Numbered from the stretch's first letter, positions 16,283-24,541 are shown. The stretch: 36,109 nt of DNA from an uncultured Ruminococcus sp. (GCA_910579955.1 CAJTWE010000022.1:5957-42065), one strand, 5' to 3'. Notes: generated by a model not told the origin, from the sequence alone. Numbers and translations are program-made.

Positions 16283-18592
16283 ATGGGCAGTCTGATTCTT
16301 CATAATTTGAAAAAAGCAAAAGGACAGTTTGCGTCTTTTGGCATTGTTATGCTCATAACCGCAATAATATTGAATACAGCTCTTGTGCTTTTGTTTCAGA
16401 CCTCCAACGCATACGATACATTATTCAATGACCTAAATACTGCCAATGTCAACGTAACCATACCTTATGGAATGGAGTATGACGGGATTGAAGATGATAT
16501 TTTAAAGCTTGACGGAGTAAAGGACACAGAGCAAGGCGAAGCAGTTTTTGCCTCAGCTGCTTTTCAGGAATTTAAGGATGCCGAATTTACAATGAATACT
16601 TTTTTCTATCGTTTCAGCGATGAGAGAAAGCTTAACTGTCATGAGGTAACGGAAACAGCGGAAACTTCCGATGAAATGAGTGTATATATTCCGCTTTATC
16701 TGTCTGATCTTGGTGGTTATAAAACAGGCGAACCTATTCGCTATATCATTGACGGCACTGAATACAAATTCACCGTAAAAGGTGTTATCAGTGAAATGCA
16801 GTACGGAAATTATGGAACGGGATATATCGGTCTGTATCTTCCTGACAGCGCTTATGATGCAATAAAAGACGATGAGAATTTCACACAGGTAAGAGAATAC
16901 CGTATTCAGACTACTGAAAATGCTGATATTTCTGCTGTCAAAAATTCTGTAAGCAGGCTTTTTAAAGAAAATAATGTGCCTATGCTTTCTCTTTTAGATA
17001 GTGAAACAGCGAAAGGCAGCAGAACTATGACATCCAGTACGATAGTGCTTTTCCTGACAGTGTTTGCAATGATCGTTCTTCTGGTTAGCATCTTCCTTAG
17101 TAGGTTTAAGGTTAAGAATACCATTGACGAAGAAATTAACGAAATGGGCGTACTGAAAGGCATTGGATACACAAGTACAATGCTGATATTAAGTCAGGTT
17201 GTTCCTTATGTTATCGTTTGCGGCGTGGGACTTATTGCAGGAGACGCACTGTCTTATCTGCTGATTCCTGTTTTGGCAAATGTTCTTGCCGTTCAATCGG
17301 GATTTTCCTATGCTCCGAAATTTGACATTCTGGCAGCGTTGATTACAGTTATCACAATTCTTGTAATTGTTTTCCTTTTCATTCTGTTATCTGCAAAGAA
17401 AATCAAGAAGCTAGAGCCTATTAATGCAATTCGTGGTATTGACCCACTAAAGCCAGTATCTAAGAATCATTTTCCTCTTGATACCTCAAAAGGCTCAGTT
17501 GGCTTTAATCTGATACTTAAACAAGCAAGCGCTTCCGCAGGCAGAAATGTGCTTCTCTTTGCAGTTACTTTTGTTTTGATGATACTTCTTGCATTTACTT
17601 GTACGCTTCTTTTTAATGTGAACGTTAAACCGGAGAACTTCCTGACCACTCTTTCTGAGGAACTTCCGGATGTAAGAGTACAGGCAGAGAACGGAAAAAC
17701 TGATGAGCTGATTTCTGCGCTTAAGAAAGAAAATGTCAAGGCAGTAAAATACGGAACTGTAATTACAGAATATGCTGACGGAAACATTCCAACTATTATT
17801 TGTGAGGATTTTTCTCAGCTGGAAAACAATATTGCATATGATGGCAAGCATCCTGAAAACCCAGATGAAATTGCAATTGGAAATTTCTTCTCAGAGGATT
17901 ATGCAGTGGGTGATACATTCACTCTTTTAATTGATAGTAAAGAATACGAGTTTACTGTAACAGGATTTATCCAGAGCGTAAACAACAACGGACTTATTGC
18001 AGAAATCACTGATAAAGGCTATGCAAGAATGACGGACGATGCTTTGTTAACCTATAATCTTTATCTTGATGAAGATTCAGATATTCTGGCGTTTGTTCAA
18101 AAGCTTGAAAGTGATTATGACGCATTAACAGTGAATGTAAGCAATGCCGCAAAGGAAGCCGAAAGTATGCAGATGATGTATTCATCTCTCATTACCATTG
18201 TTGCCGCCGTTCTTTTTGCTATAACAGTGCTTATTGTAATGCTTATACTTTATGTGATCCTTCGCTCAATGCTCACAAGCATGAAAATAGATTTCGGTAT
18301 TTACAAGGCAATGGGCTTCACTAGCAGTCAACTTATGATGAGAACGGTAGGAAGCATCACACCTGTTATTTTGGGTGGAGCCGTTGTTTCCTCGCTGCTT
18401 GGAATTTTCTATCTCCCTGTAATGCTGGATGGTATCTTTGGTGTATTAGGCGCTATGAAGAACAATTTTGAGATTCCTGTATTTCTGCTACTTGTTATGG
18501 CATTGATACTGACGGCAGTGAATAGTATAATCAGCATGATTCTTTGTCGTCCGATAAAGAAAATAAATCCATATTCACTGATAAAGGAATGA
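16283..18592 (+). CDS. FtsX-family ABC exporter permease
   Basis: The ~769-residue membrane partner of the preceding ATPase. It has an N-terminal membrane helix, a large extracytoplasmic domain (about 45-255), a block of three helices with an FtsX core (about 260-370, with INEMGVLKGIGYT coupling motif), then a repeated unit: another helix, a second extracytoplasmic domain and a final three-helix FtsX block with MKIDFGIYKAMGFTSSQ. Such two-FtsX-domain permeases are related to BceB/YtrF/MacB-type proteins, which extrude or act on peptides and antibiotics instead of importing nutrients. Start ATG 16283 is preceded by GGGGTGG; a weaker in-frame ATG lies at 16262. A terminator follows. Confidence 0.9.
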   Translation: MGSLILHNLKKAKGQFASFGIVMLITAIILNTALVLLFQTSNAYDTLFNDLNTANVNVTIPYGMEYDGIEDDILKLDGVKDTEQGEAVFASAAFQEFKDAEFTMNTFFYRFSDERKLNCHEVTETAETSDEMSVYIPLYLSDLGGYKTGEPIRYIIDGTEYKFTVKGVISEMQYGNYGTGYIGLYLPDSAYDAIKDDENFTQVREYRIQTTENADISAVKNSVSRLFKENNVPMLSLLDSETAKGSRTMTSSTIVLFLTVFAMIVLLVSIFLSRFKVKNTIDEEINEMGVLKGIGYTSTMLILSQVVPYVIVCGVGLIAGDALSYLLIPVLANVLAVQSGFSYAPKFDILAALITVITILVIVFLFILLSAKKIKKLEPINAIRGIDPLKPVSKNHFPLDTSKGSVGFNLILKQASASAGRNVLLFAVTFVLMILLAFTCTLLFNVNVKPENFLTTLSEELPDVRVQAENGKTDELISALKKENVKAVKYGTVITEYADGNIPTIICEDFSQLENNIAYDGKHPENPDEIAIGNFFSEDYAVGDTFTLLIDSKEYEFTVTGFIQSVNNNGLIAEITDKGYARMTDDALLTYNLYLDEDSDILAFVQKLESDYDALTVNVSNAAKEAESMQMMYSSLITIVAAVLFAITVLIVMLILYVILRSMLTSMKIDFGIYKAMGFTSSQLMMRTVGSITPVILGGAVVSSLLGIFYLPVMLDGIFGVLGAMKNNFEIPVFLLLVMALILTAVNSIISMILCRPIKKINPYSLIKE

Positions 18593-18617
18593 TGGATAGA
18601 AAGAATATACACATAGT

Positions 18618-18666
18618 TTCTCCCCGATTGGAGTTCCCATAATGGATTCTGATCGGGGAGAATTTT
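18618..18666 (+). terminator. Rho-independent terminator of the TetR-ABC operon
   Basis: An 11-bp stem TTCTCCCCGAT / ATCGGGGAGAA (18618-18628, 18652-18662) with a 23-nt loop and a following T4, 26 bases after the permease stop. Confidence 0.8.
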
Positions 18667-18727
18667 GTCTTGACGGTCAAAATCCGTTATTCATATACAT
18701 CCTACAGGATTTGAGTAATATATAATT

Positions 18728-18757
18728 TTGATATCAATAGACGCAGCATAATTATAT
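18728..18757 (+). promoter_or_regulatory. Promoter-like element outside the left inverted repeat
   Basis: TTGATA (18728-18733) and TATAAT (18752-18757) with 18 bases between, reading into the invertible segment. A hairpin (18791-18817, arms AGCCAG/CTGGCT plus an inner TGCTT/AAGCA) lies between it and the left repeat. In the present orientation it would run antisense to the recombinase gene. Confidence 0.45.
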
Positions 18758-18824
18758 ATTATATAATAGTATATGCCAGAGAATAAAGAGAGCCAGTCTG
18801 CTTTAAGCAATCTGGCTGAATGTC

Positions 18825-18852
18825 TTCGCAAAAGTAAACCTTTTGCGAAATG
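18825..18852 (+). repeat. Left inverted repeat (IRL) of the switch
   Basis: Exact reverse complement of 20168-20195. Internally it is a recombinase-type site: 11-base arms TTTCGCAAAAG and CTTTTGCGAAA around a five-base asymmetric core (TAAAC in this orientation; one outer arm base is lost here). It ends 12 bases before the recombinase stop codon. Confidence 0.9.
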
Positions 18853-18864
18853 CAGTGCAATCTC

Positions 18865-19947
18865 TTATACTAGCAGCTGCAAACGATCCATCAACATTGC
18901 CTTTTGTGCAAAGGAAGAATGCACATATTTATTCAGTGTTGTCTCTACAGAAGCGTGTCCCAACAATTCTGAAAGCGTTTTTACATCGAATCTAAGCTGA
19001 ATACAGTTGGTAGCAAACATATGGCGCAAGGCATGAAAGTGAACTGACGGCAGTTTTCCGTTTTTGAGGATTCGTGCAAAGCGATATTGCAATGTACGTG
19101 GTTCCATGGGCTTTTCCTTTCCGGATACTAGAAAAATAGAACTGTTTTTGACGTGCTTTTGCAGAATCTCAACCATATATTCTGGAATCGGAACTATTCT
19201 CTTGGAACTTTCTGTTTTGGGTTCTGTTAGGATCAACTTTGTTTTTGCAAATTCATTTGCACACTGGATACGCTGAATTGTTTTTTTGACGGTCAAAGTC
19301 CGTTTTTCTAAATCAATATCCTTCCACTGTAAAGCGCACAATTCACCAATGCGTATTCCAGTTGCCATAGAGAGCAATATACCAAGATTCGAAGGTATAC
19401 TGGCCTTTTTCACCAGTGTCTGTTGCAGTTCTTTAGCATGATTCTGGGATAAAATCTGAATTTCAGATGTTTTTTTCTTTAGTGGCGCAATTTCCGTCAT
19501 GGGATTGGAAATCTGATAGATACGGGAGATATATTTAAATATTGTCTTTAGCAGTATCAAAATATCAGAGATATAGCGGTTTGACAGTCCGTCTTTCTGT
19601 TTTTGATCTATGAAAGCGTAGATTACATCTGCGGTTATTTCGCATAATTCCATTTCCCCAAATGCCGGCAAGAGGTGCTTCTGTGCTTTCATAGCATAGT
19701 TGGAACGTGTAGATTCTTTGATAGAAATCTGGATATTCTGAAACCATTTCTGAAATGCATCGGAAAACGTAACCGTGAGCATAGTGTTCTTTTGCGATTG
19801 TTTTTGATTCTTCTTTTTCTGCATTTTTCTAATGACCTCTTCTTTGGTTTTCCCAAAGAAATAGAAAAAATGACGTTTTCCACCTTGTTCTTTGTCTTTT
19901 GTTATTCTTCCTTCCCAACGTCCGTCTTTACGGTGATATAAATTCAT
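18865..19947 (-). CDS. Tyrosine recombinase (phage-integrase family), probable invertase
   Basis: Site-specific recombinase of 360 residues. The N-terminus (1-45, YHRKDGRWEGRI...) resembles the arm-DNA-binding domain of Tn916-type integrases, followed by a SAM-like core-binding domain (about 55-145) and the catalytic domain. The active-site set is complete: R199 (TGIRIGEL), H305-x-x-R308 (HFHALRH), H331 (LGHAS) and nucleophile Y341 (NKYVH). AGGAGG precedes the ATG. Because the gene sits wholly between inverted repeats built like tyrosine-recombinase sites, its likely reaction is inversion of the segment holding itself, not integration. No xis gene is adjacent. Its own promoter could not be placed with confidence. 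Confidence 0.9.
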   Translation of the reverse strand: MNLYHRKDGRWEGRITKDKEQGGKRHFFYFFGKTKEEVIRKMQKKKNQKQSQKNTMLTVTFSDAFQKWFQNIQISIKESTRSNYAMKAQKHLLPAFGEMELCEITADVIYAFIDQKQKDGLSNRYISDILILLKTIFKYISRIYQISNPMTEIAPLKKKTSEIQILSQNHAKELQQTLVKKASIPSNLGILLSMATGIRIGELCALQWKDIDLEKRTLTVKKTIQRIQCANEFAKTKLILTEPKTESSKRIVPIPEYMVEILQKHVKNSSIFLVSGKEKPMEPRTLQYRFARILKNGKLPSVHFHALRHMFATNCIQLRFDVKTLSELLGHASVETTLNKYVHSSFAQKAMLMDRLQLLV

Positions 19948-20090
19948 TTTATTTCCTCCTGATTTGTAAATTTAATATATGTAAAACAATTTGAAAGAAA
20001 ATAACAAATTGCATATTTTCACATACAATTAGCTTTCTTTTTAATACATTGTAACGATTTTTTTTTTTTTTTAATTATATCATTTTCTTA

Positions 20091-20119
20091 TTGCTTTTTC
20101 TAAATTCTTGTAGTATAAT
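20091..20119 (+). promoter_or_regulatory. Invertible promoter driving the polysaccharide operon
   Basis: TTGCTT (20091-20096), 17 bases, TATAAT (20114-20119). It lies inside the invertible segment and fires rightward across the right repeat. Transcript start is expected near 20126, so the repeat would form a hairpin in the leader RNA. Confidence 0.75.
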
Positions 20120-20167
20120 AGAAAAGCAAATGAATATGAAGTATTAAATTCATGACAATAAAAAAAT

Positions 20168-20195
20168 CATTTCGCAAAAGGTTTACTTTTGCGAA
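20168..20195 (-). repeat. Right inverted repeat (IRR) of the switch
   Basis: Exact reverse complement of 18825-18852 over 28 bases; the match stops at both ends (20167 and 20196 differ). Arms TTTCGCAAAAG and CTTTTGCGAA(A) flank the core GTTTA. It lies 36 bases before the ATG at 20232. Confidence 0.9.
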
Positions 20196-20258
20196 AAGGC
20201 ATATAAAGACAAAGTGAGGATCAGACAGACGATGAAAAAAAGTTAATCGATAAAAGAT

Positions 20259-21767
20259 TTGATATTTTTGATGTTAGGGCATATCTGGTGGATCATTGCA
20301 GCAGCAATTGTAGGAGCAATGAGTACATTCGGAGTGTCCCGTTTTATGATTCCAAAACAATATCAATCTAATATCTCCATGTATGTTAAAAACAGTGAAA
20401 ATCAGGAACAACAGCAGCAGGGTATTAATAATAATGACTTGACCGTTTCCAAATCACTGGTAAGTACATATATCGTCATTATGAACAACGATGTTGTCAT
20501 GGATGAAATCGGTTCTGAACTGCTGAAACAATATTCTGAGGAAGAATTGCAGGAATATTTCACCATAAACAATGGGAAAATCACAAACTCTAGTTTGAGA
20601 AGCTGCTTCCAGATGAGTGCGGTAGATCAGACTGAGGTATTGAAAATTACAGCAACCACGAAAAATGCAGAGCTTTCTTCTGAACTGTGCAATATCATGG
20701 CAGATGTAGCACCGGATTTTCTGATTCGTGTAGTTGGAGCGGGTTCAGTTGAAAAAATCGGAGCTGCAAAGGTGTATGATGCGCCGGTTTCTCCGAATGT
20801 AATGAAAAATACAGCTCTAGGCTTTGTAGTAGGAATAATGCTTGCGATTTTTGTAATTCTCATGATTGATTTCTTTGACAATACCGTCAAGGATACCGTA
20901 GCACTGAACGAGGAGTTCAAGAAGCCGATTATCGGGGAAATTCAGAATATTGGCGGAAAGGTCAAGAAAAAAGATCGTGGCACTTCTGCGGATAGAAAGA
21001 AGAAGCTGATCTATAATAATCAGGATATTCCTTTCAATATTTTGGAAACTTATAAGTCACTTCGTTCATCTTTGAATTTTCTGGTATCAACCAGCGAAAA
21101 CAAAATTGTAGCGGTGACCAGCTCTAATCCTAGTGAAGGTAAGTCTGTGACAATTGCCAACTTGGCAACTGCAATGTCGGAAACAGATAAAAAGATTCTG
21201 CTCATTGATGCAGATATGCGAAAACCAGTACAGCATAAAAACTTTCGTTTGTCCAATAAGATCGGTCTTTCAAATGTTATTACTGATGTAAAGCTGCTGG
21301 ACAAGGCTATGCACAAGCAAGTCGTTGGCAATTTGGACGTTCTGACTGCTGGAACAATTCCGCCGAATCCGTCGGAGCTGCTTGCCTCCCGACAGATGGC
21401 TGAGCTACTTGACAAGCTGAAAGAACAGTATGATATGATTCTTATTGACTGCGCACCGATTAATATTGTATCGGATGTTGTCAGTCTGGCAAATTCCATT
21501 GCTGGTGTTGTCGTGGTAGTGCAATACGGAACAACGACCTTTGCAGAGCTTGAAGATGCAAAGAAACAGCTGGAGCTTGCAAATTGTGATATTCTTGGCT
21601 TTGTGCTGAATGAAGTACAGCACAAGCATGGTACTGGTTATTATTCCAATTATAAGTACAAATATAAGTATAAATACAATTATAATTATCGTTATGGCAA
21701 TGAAAAGACAGCATCTTCAAAAGAAGATGCTCTAGAAAGTGTAGATGATGAAAAAAATGCTGACTGA
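20259..21767 (+). CDS. Polysaccharide co-polymerase/tyrosine kinase fusion (Wzz-BY-kinase)
   Basis: Controls chain length and export of capsule or exopolysaccharide. The 502 residues contain a first membrane helix (about 7-29), an extracytoplasmic Wzz-like domain, a second helix (about 184-206) and a cytoplasmic BY-kinase domain with Walker A (SNPSEGKSV, 289-297), Walker A' (ILLIDADMR, 313-321) and Walker B (MILIDC, 393-398). The tail carries ten tyrosines between 461 and 479, alternating with Lys/Asn: the autophosphorylation cluster. Most Firmicutes split adaptor and kinase (CapA/CapB); here they are fused. The frame begins naturally at ATG 20232 (AGGA upstream), but codon 5 is TAA, so expression needs restart at TTG 20259 or ATG 20271, or the N-terminus is damaged. 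Confidence 0.85.
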   Translation: MIFLMLGHIWWIIAAAIVGAMSTFGVSRFMIPKQYQSNISMYVKNSENQEQQQQGINNNDLTVSKSLVSTYIVIMNNDVVMDEIGSELLKQYSEEELQEYFTINNGKITNSSLRSCFQMSAVDQTEVLKITATTKNAELSSELCNIMADVAPDFLIRVVGAGSVEKIGAAKVYDAPVSPNVMKNTALGFVVGIMLAIFVILMIDFFDNTVKDTVALNEEFKKPIIGEIQNIGGKVKKKDRGTSADRKKKLIYNNQDIPFNILETYKSLRSSLNFLVSTSENKIVAVTSSNPSEGKSVTIANLATAMSETDKKILLIDADMRKPVQHKNFRLSNKIGLSNVITDVKLLDKAMHKQVVGNLDVLTAGTIPPNPSELLASRQMAELLDKLKEQYDMILIDCAPINIVSDVVSLANSIAGVVVVVQYGTTTFAELEDAKKQLELANCDILGFVLNEVQHKHGTGYYSNYKYKYKYKYNYNYRYGNEKTASSKEDALESVDDEKNAD

Positions 21768-22440
21768 TTGTCATAATCATATTCTGCCGGAAATGGATGA
21801 CGGCAGCGAAACCGTGGAGATGTCTGTAACCATGTTGCATATGATGCATCAGCAAGGCATTGAGCGAGTTGTTGCAACACCGCATTTTTACTGTCACCGA
21901 GAGAAAAATGTTGCATCTTTTTTGGAAAGACGACAGCGAAAATTTGAAAAACTAATGGAAGCAAATCCGACAATCCAGAATATTCTGCTGGGTGCTGAGG
22001 TGGCAATCGAAAAGGGACTATGCGATACGCCGGGAATTGAAAAGCTGGCGATTGAAGGGACGGACCTAATCTTACTAGAACTGCCGTATGCACCATATCA
22101 GGATTGGATGGAGGAGGAGATTGATAACATTGCAATGACATATCATTTGACGCCGATTCTTGCACATGTGCATCGGTATCTTGACTGGTACAGCAAAACA
22201 CAGATCAGGCAAATGATGCGGTTTGACGCAATTTTTCAGATTAATGCAGAGGTATTTGAGAGCTTTTCGCAGCGAAGGATTGCAAAAGAAATAATCAAAA
22301 GAGAACTTCCTTTTTTGTTTGGCTCAGATTGTCATAACATTACAGATAGAAAACCAAATTTTGACATTCTTCAAAAAAAGCTAAAAGCGGAAATTTTGGA
22401 AAAATCCAATGTGCTGCTGGAACAGCATTTGCATAAATAA
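21745..22440 (+). CDS. Tyrosine-protein phosphatase, CpsB/CapC/YwqE (PHP) family
   Basis: Metal-dependent phosphatase that dephosphorylates the BY-kinase tail. The 231 residues have the PHP metal-binding motifs DCHNHILPEMDDG (8-20), ATPHFY (43-48), the conserved E near 75 (GAEVAIEKGL), HVHRYL and FGSDCHN. It overlaps the kinase gene by 23 bases, so the two are translationally coupled; a later in-frame ATG at 21757 would also fit. Kinase-phosphatase pairing is the standard regulatory module of Gram-positive capsule loci. Confidence 0.92.
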   Translation: MMKKMLTDCHNHILPEMDDGSETVEMSVTMLHMMHQQGIERVVATPHFYCHREKNVASFLERRQRKFEKLMEANPTIQNILLGAEVAIEKGLCDTPGIEKLAIEGTDLILLELPYAPYQDWMEEEIDNIAMTYHLTPILAHVHRYLDWYSKTQIRQMMRFDAIFQINAEVFESFSQRRIAKEIIKRELPFLFGSDCHNITDRKPNFDILQKKLKAEILEKSNVLLEQHLHK

Positions 22441-22489
22441 GGACGGGGCAGATATATATGGCTGAAGTAAAGCGGCAGGATGTGGTAAT

Positions 22490-22585
22490 GTGAACTTTTG
22501 GGTTGGATTGCTGCTTGGAATACCGATCGGTTCTACACTTGGAGTGATTTTGTTAGCACTTGTGATGGCAGGGAAAAAGAAATAG
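22490..22585 (+). CDS. Tiny single-span membrane protein (31 residues)
   Basis: GTG start with AGGA nine bases upstream. The product is one hydrophobic helix (FWVGLLLGIPIGSTLGVILL...) ending in GKKK, similar in style to DUF3789-type small membrane proteins often found near phage or plasmid genes. Its start overlaps the stop of an 11-codon ORF (22458-22493), suggesting translational coupling. It lies between the phosphatase and the dehydratase; function unknown. Confidence 0.5.
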   Translation: MNFWVGLLLGIPIGSTLGVILLALVMAGKKK

Positions 22586-22618
22586 AAAAGCTGGGATGTT
22601 CTATGGGGAGGAGACAAA

Positions 22619-24541
22619 ATGAGGGAACTTGTTAAAAAATTCCAATTCCGAAAAGTCGTACTTGCAATTGCCGATGCTTTTATTGTTGCAATTGCAGCAC
22701 TATTATCCAATTTTATTCTTACAGAATTTGGATATGGTATTACACATCACAGCATGGTAATTTCCATTATAGTTAGTGTGTTCTGTTGTTTTGCAGCGCA
22801 GTTTATGTTTGGTGCTTACAGCAAAATGTGGCGATACTTTAATGTGAAAGATTATCTATCCTGCGTATACGGCATCGTGACAGGCATTCTTGCGGCAAGT
22901 ATTTTCGTATATGTGATTCGTGGAAATTTGCTAGGACTGTATGCTGTGCTGCATGGTGTGATTGCGACTATTGGTGTGTGTCTGTTCCGTTTTGCGTTCA
23001 AGCAGACATTTGTAGAACTAATCAGCTGTGGTCGCAATGAAGCCAAAAGGAATAAGTTGACCATGATCGTTGGCGGCGGACGAGCTGCAAAAATGCTGTT
23101 AGGTGAAATTTTTCAGGCGCAGGAATGTCCGAACCAGACAGAAGTTCCTTACCTTCCTGTTTGCATTATTGATGATGACACCAGCAAAATTGGAACTAAA
23201 CTGCGTGGTGTTCCGATTGTTGGCACTACCAACGAAATTAAGAAATATGTAGATCAGATGAATATTGAACAAATCATCTTTGCGATTCCTTCTTGCTTGG
23301 AAGATGAGAGAAAACGTATTCTGGATATTTGTGCAAAGACAGATGTTCCGGTAAAGGTTATTCCGTTTATTAGTGATTTGATCTTTGAAAATACAGACAG
23401 CAAGCAAACTTTGCTCAATCAAATCCATGATATTAAGGTGGAAGACCTGCTGGGCAGAGAGCCAATTAAATTTGATAATTCTGATATACGCAACTTTATT
23501 AATGGGAAAGTTTGCATGGTAACGGGTGGCAGTGGCAGTATTGGTTCAGAGCTGGTACGTCAAATTGCAAAATATGACCCGAAGCAGATTATTATCGTAG
23601 ATATTTACGAGAACAATGCCTATGATATTCAGCAGGAATTGCGAATAGAGTATGGGAATGACCTCAATTTAGTGACACTGATAGCATCAGTACGAGATTA
23701 TTTCCGCATGAATCAGATTTTTGACAGATATCATCCAGATATTGTATTCCACGCAGCAGCGCACAAGCATGTGCCGCTGATGGAAGATTCTCCTATGGAG
23801 GCAATCAAAAACAATGTTATCGGCACATTTAACACTGCGACTTTGGCACAGTATTATAACGTTGAAAAGTTCGTGATGATCTCTACGGATAAGGCTGTCA
23901 ATCCTACTAATGTAATGGGTGCTTCTAAGCGTTGTTGTGAGATGATTGTTCAGTATTTATCTCAAACACATGACGGCAGAACGGAGTTTGTAACAACAAG
24001 ATTTGACAATGTGCTGGGATCGAACGGCTCTGTGATTCCGCTGTTTAAGCGTCAGATTGAGCAAGGCAAGCCGGTAACTGTAACGCATCCAGATATTATT
24101 CGCTATTTTATGACCATTCCAGAAGCTGTAAGTCTCGTTATGGAGGCGGCTGCAATTGCGGACGGCGGCGAGATTTTTGTGCTGGATATGGGAAAGCCAG
24201 TACGCATTGTGGCACTGGCAGAGAATCTCATCCGTATGTATGGCAAGCGACCATATAAAGATGTAGATATTGTTTTTACAGGGCTCAGGCCAGGTGAAAA
24301 AATCAAGGAGGAATTGCTTATGAATGAAGAGGGCTTGAGGAAAACATCCAATAAGCTTATCTTTATTGGAAAGCAAATTGAAATTGAGGCGAAGCAATTC
24401 CTGAAAAAGCTGGATGAACTGCGTAATGCAGCTGAACAGAACGATGAAGAAGTTGCGGTGCAGGCACTACATGATATGGTGCCGACTTATGTGACACCAG
24501 AGGAATTTAATCGGAAGCTTATGGTTAAGGCAACAGGATGA
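22619..24541 (+). CDS. Membrane-bound nucleoside-diphosphate-sugar dehydratase/epimerase (CapD/WbpM-like)
   Basis: Likely UDP-GlcNAc 4,6-dehydratase supplying a modified sugar for the surface polysaccharide. The 640 residues start with four membrane helices (about 14-130), then a first CoA-binding-like Rossmann unit (IVGGGRAAKML, 150-160) and a second SDR domain with VTGGSGSIGSE (301-311), HAAAHKHVPLME, and STDKAVNPTNVMGASKR (422-438). In this family the usual SDR tyrosine is replaced by methionine (M433), which fits the large WbpM/CapD type. GGGAGG precedes the ATG. It is the only sugar-modifying enzyme in the operon; no glycosyltransferase is present in the window. Confidence 0.88.
   Translation: MRELVKKFQFRKVVLAIADAFIVAIAALLSNFILTEFGYGITHHSMVISIIVSVFCCFAAQFMFGAYSKMWRYFNVKDYLSCVYGIVTGILAASIFVYVIRGNLLGLYAVLHGVIATIGVCLFRFAFKQTFVELISCGRNEAKRNKLTMIVGGGRAAKMLLGEIFQAQECPNQTEVPYLPVCIIDDDTSKIGTKLRGVPIVGTTNEIKKYVDQMNIEQIIFAIPSCLEDERKRILDICAKTDVPVKVIPFISDLIFENTDSKQTLLNQIHDIKVEDLLGREPIKFDNSDIRNFINGKVCMVTGGSGSIGSELVRQIAKYDPKQIIIVDIYENNAYDIQQELRIEYGNDLNLVTLIASVRDYFRMNQIFDRYHPDIVFHAAAHKHVPLMEDSPMEAIKNNVIGTFNTATLAQYYNVEKFVMISTDKAVNPTNVMGASKRCCEMIVQYLSQTHDGRTEFVTTRFDNVLGSNGSVIPLFKRQIEQGKPVTVTHPDIIRYFMTIPEAVSLVMEAAAIADGGEIFVLDMGKPVRIVALAENLIRMYGKRPYKDVDIVFTGLRPGEKIKEELLMNEEGLRKTSNKLIFIGKQIEIEAKQFLKKLDELRNAAEQNDEEVAVQALHDMVPTYVTPEEFNRKLMVKATG

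Larger units (their letters stand above)
18825..20195. mobile_element. Predicted invertible DNA segment carrying its own recombinase and an outward promoter
   Basis: Perfect 28-bp inverted repeats bound 1,371 bases. Inside are a tyrosine recombinase gene on the minus strand and a 311-base upstream region (19948-20258, partly outside) holding a T15 tract (20058-20072) and a sigma-A promoter pointing out through the right repeat toward the polysaccharide genes. Inversion would turn that promoter away, so the orientation shown should be ON. No cargo, relaxase or second att-like direct repeat is present, which argues for a switch and against an integrated element. Confidence 0.75.

Noticed and set aside
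18773..19000. 75-codon plus-strand ORF crossing the left inverted repeat
   Set aside because: It starts 16 bases after a -10 box with no ribosome binding site, and most of it is antisense to the 3' end of the recombinase gene. In the flipped orientation it would stop right after the repeat.
18825..20195. Integrated phage or conjugative element bounded by att sites
   Set aside because: The flanking repeats are inverted, not direct, and only the recombinase gene lies between them; there is no excisionase, relaxase or cargo.
21481..22201. Minus-strand ORFs of 138 and 169 codons across the kinase/phosphatase junction
   Set aside because: They are antisense to well-supported genes, have no family features and no ribosome binding sites.
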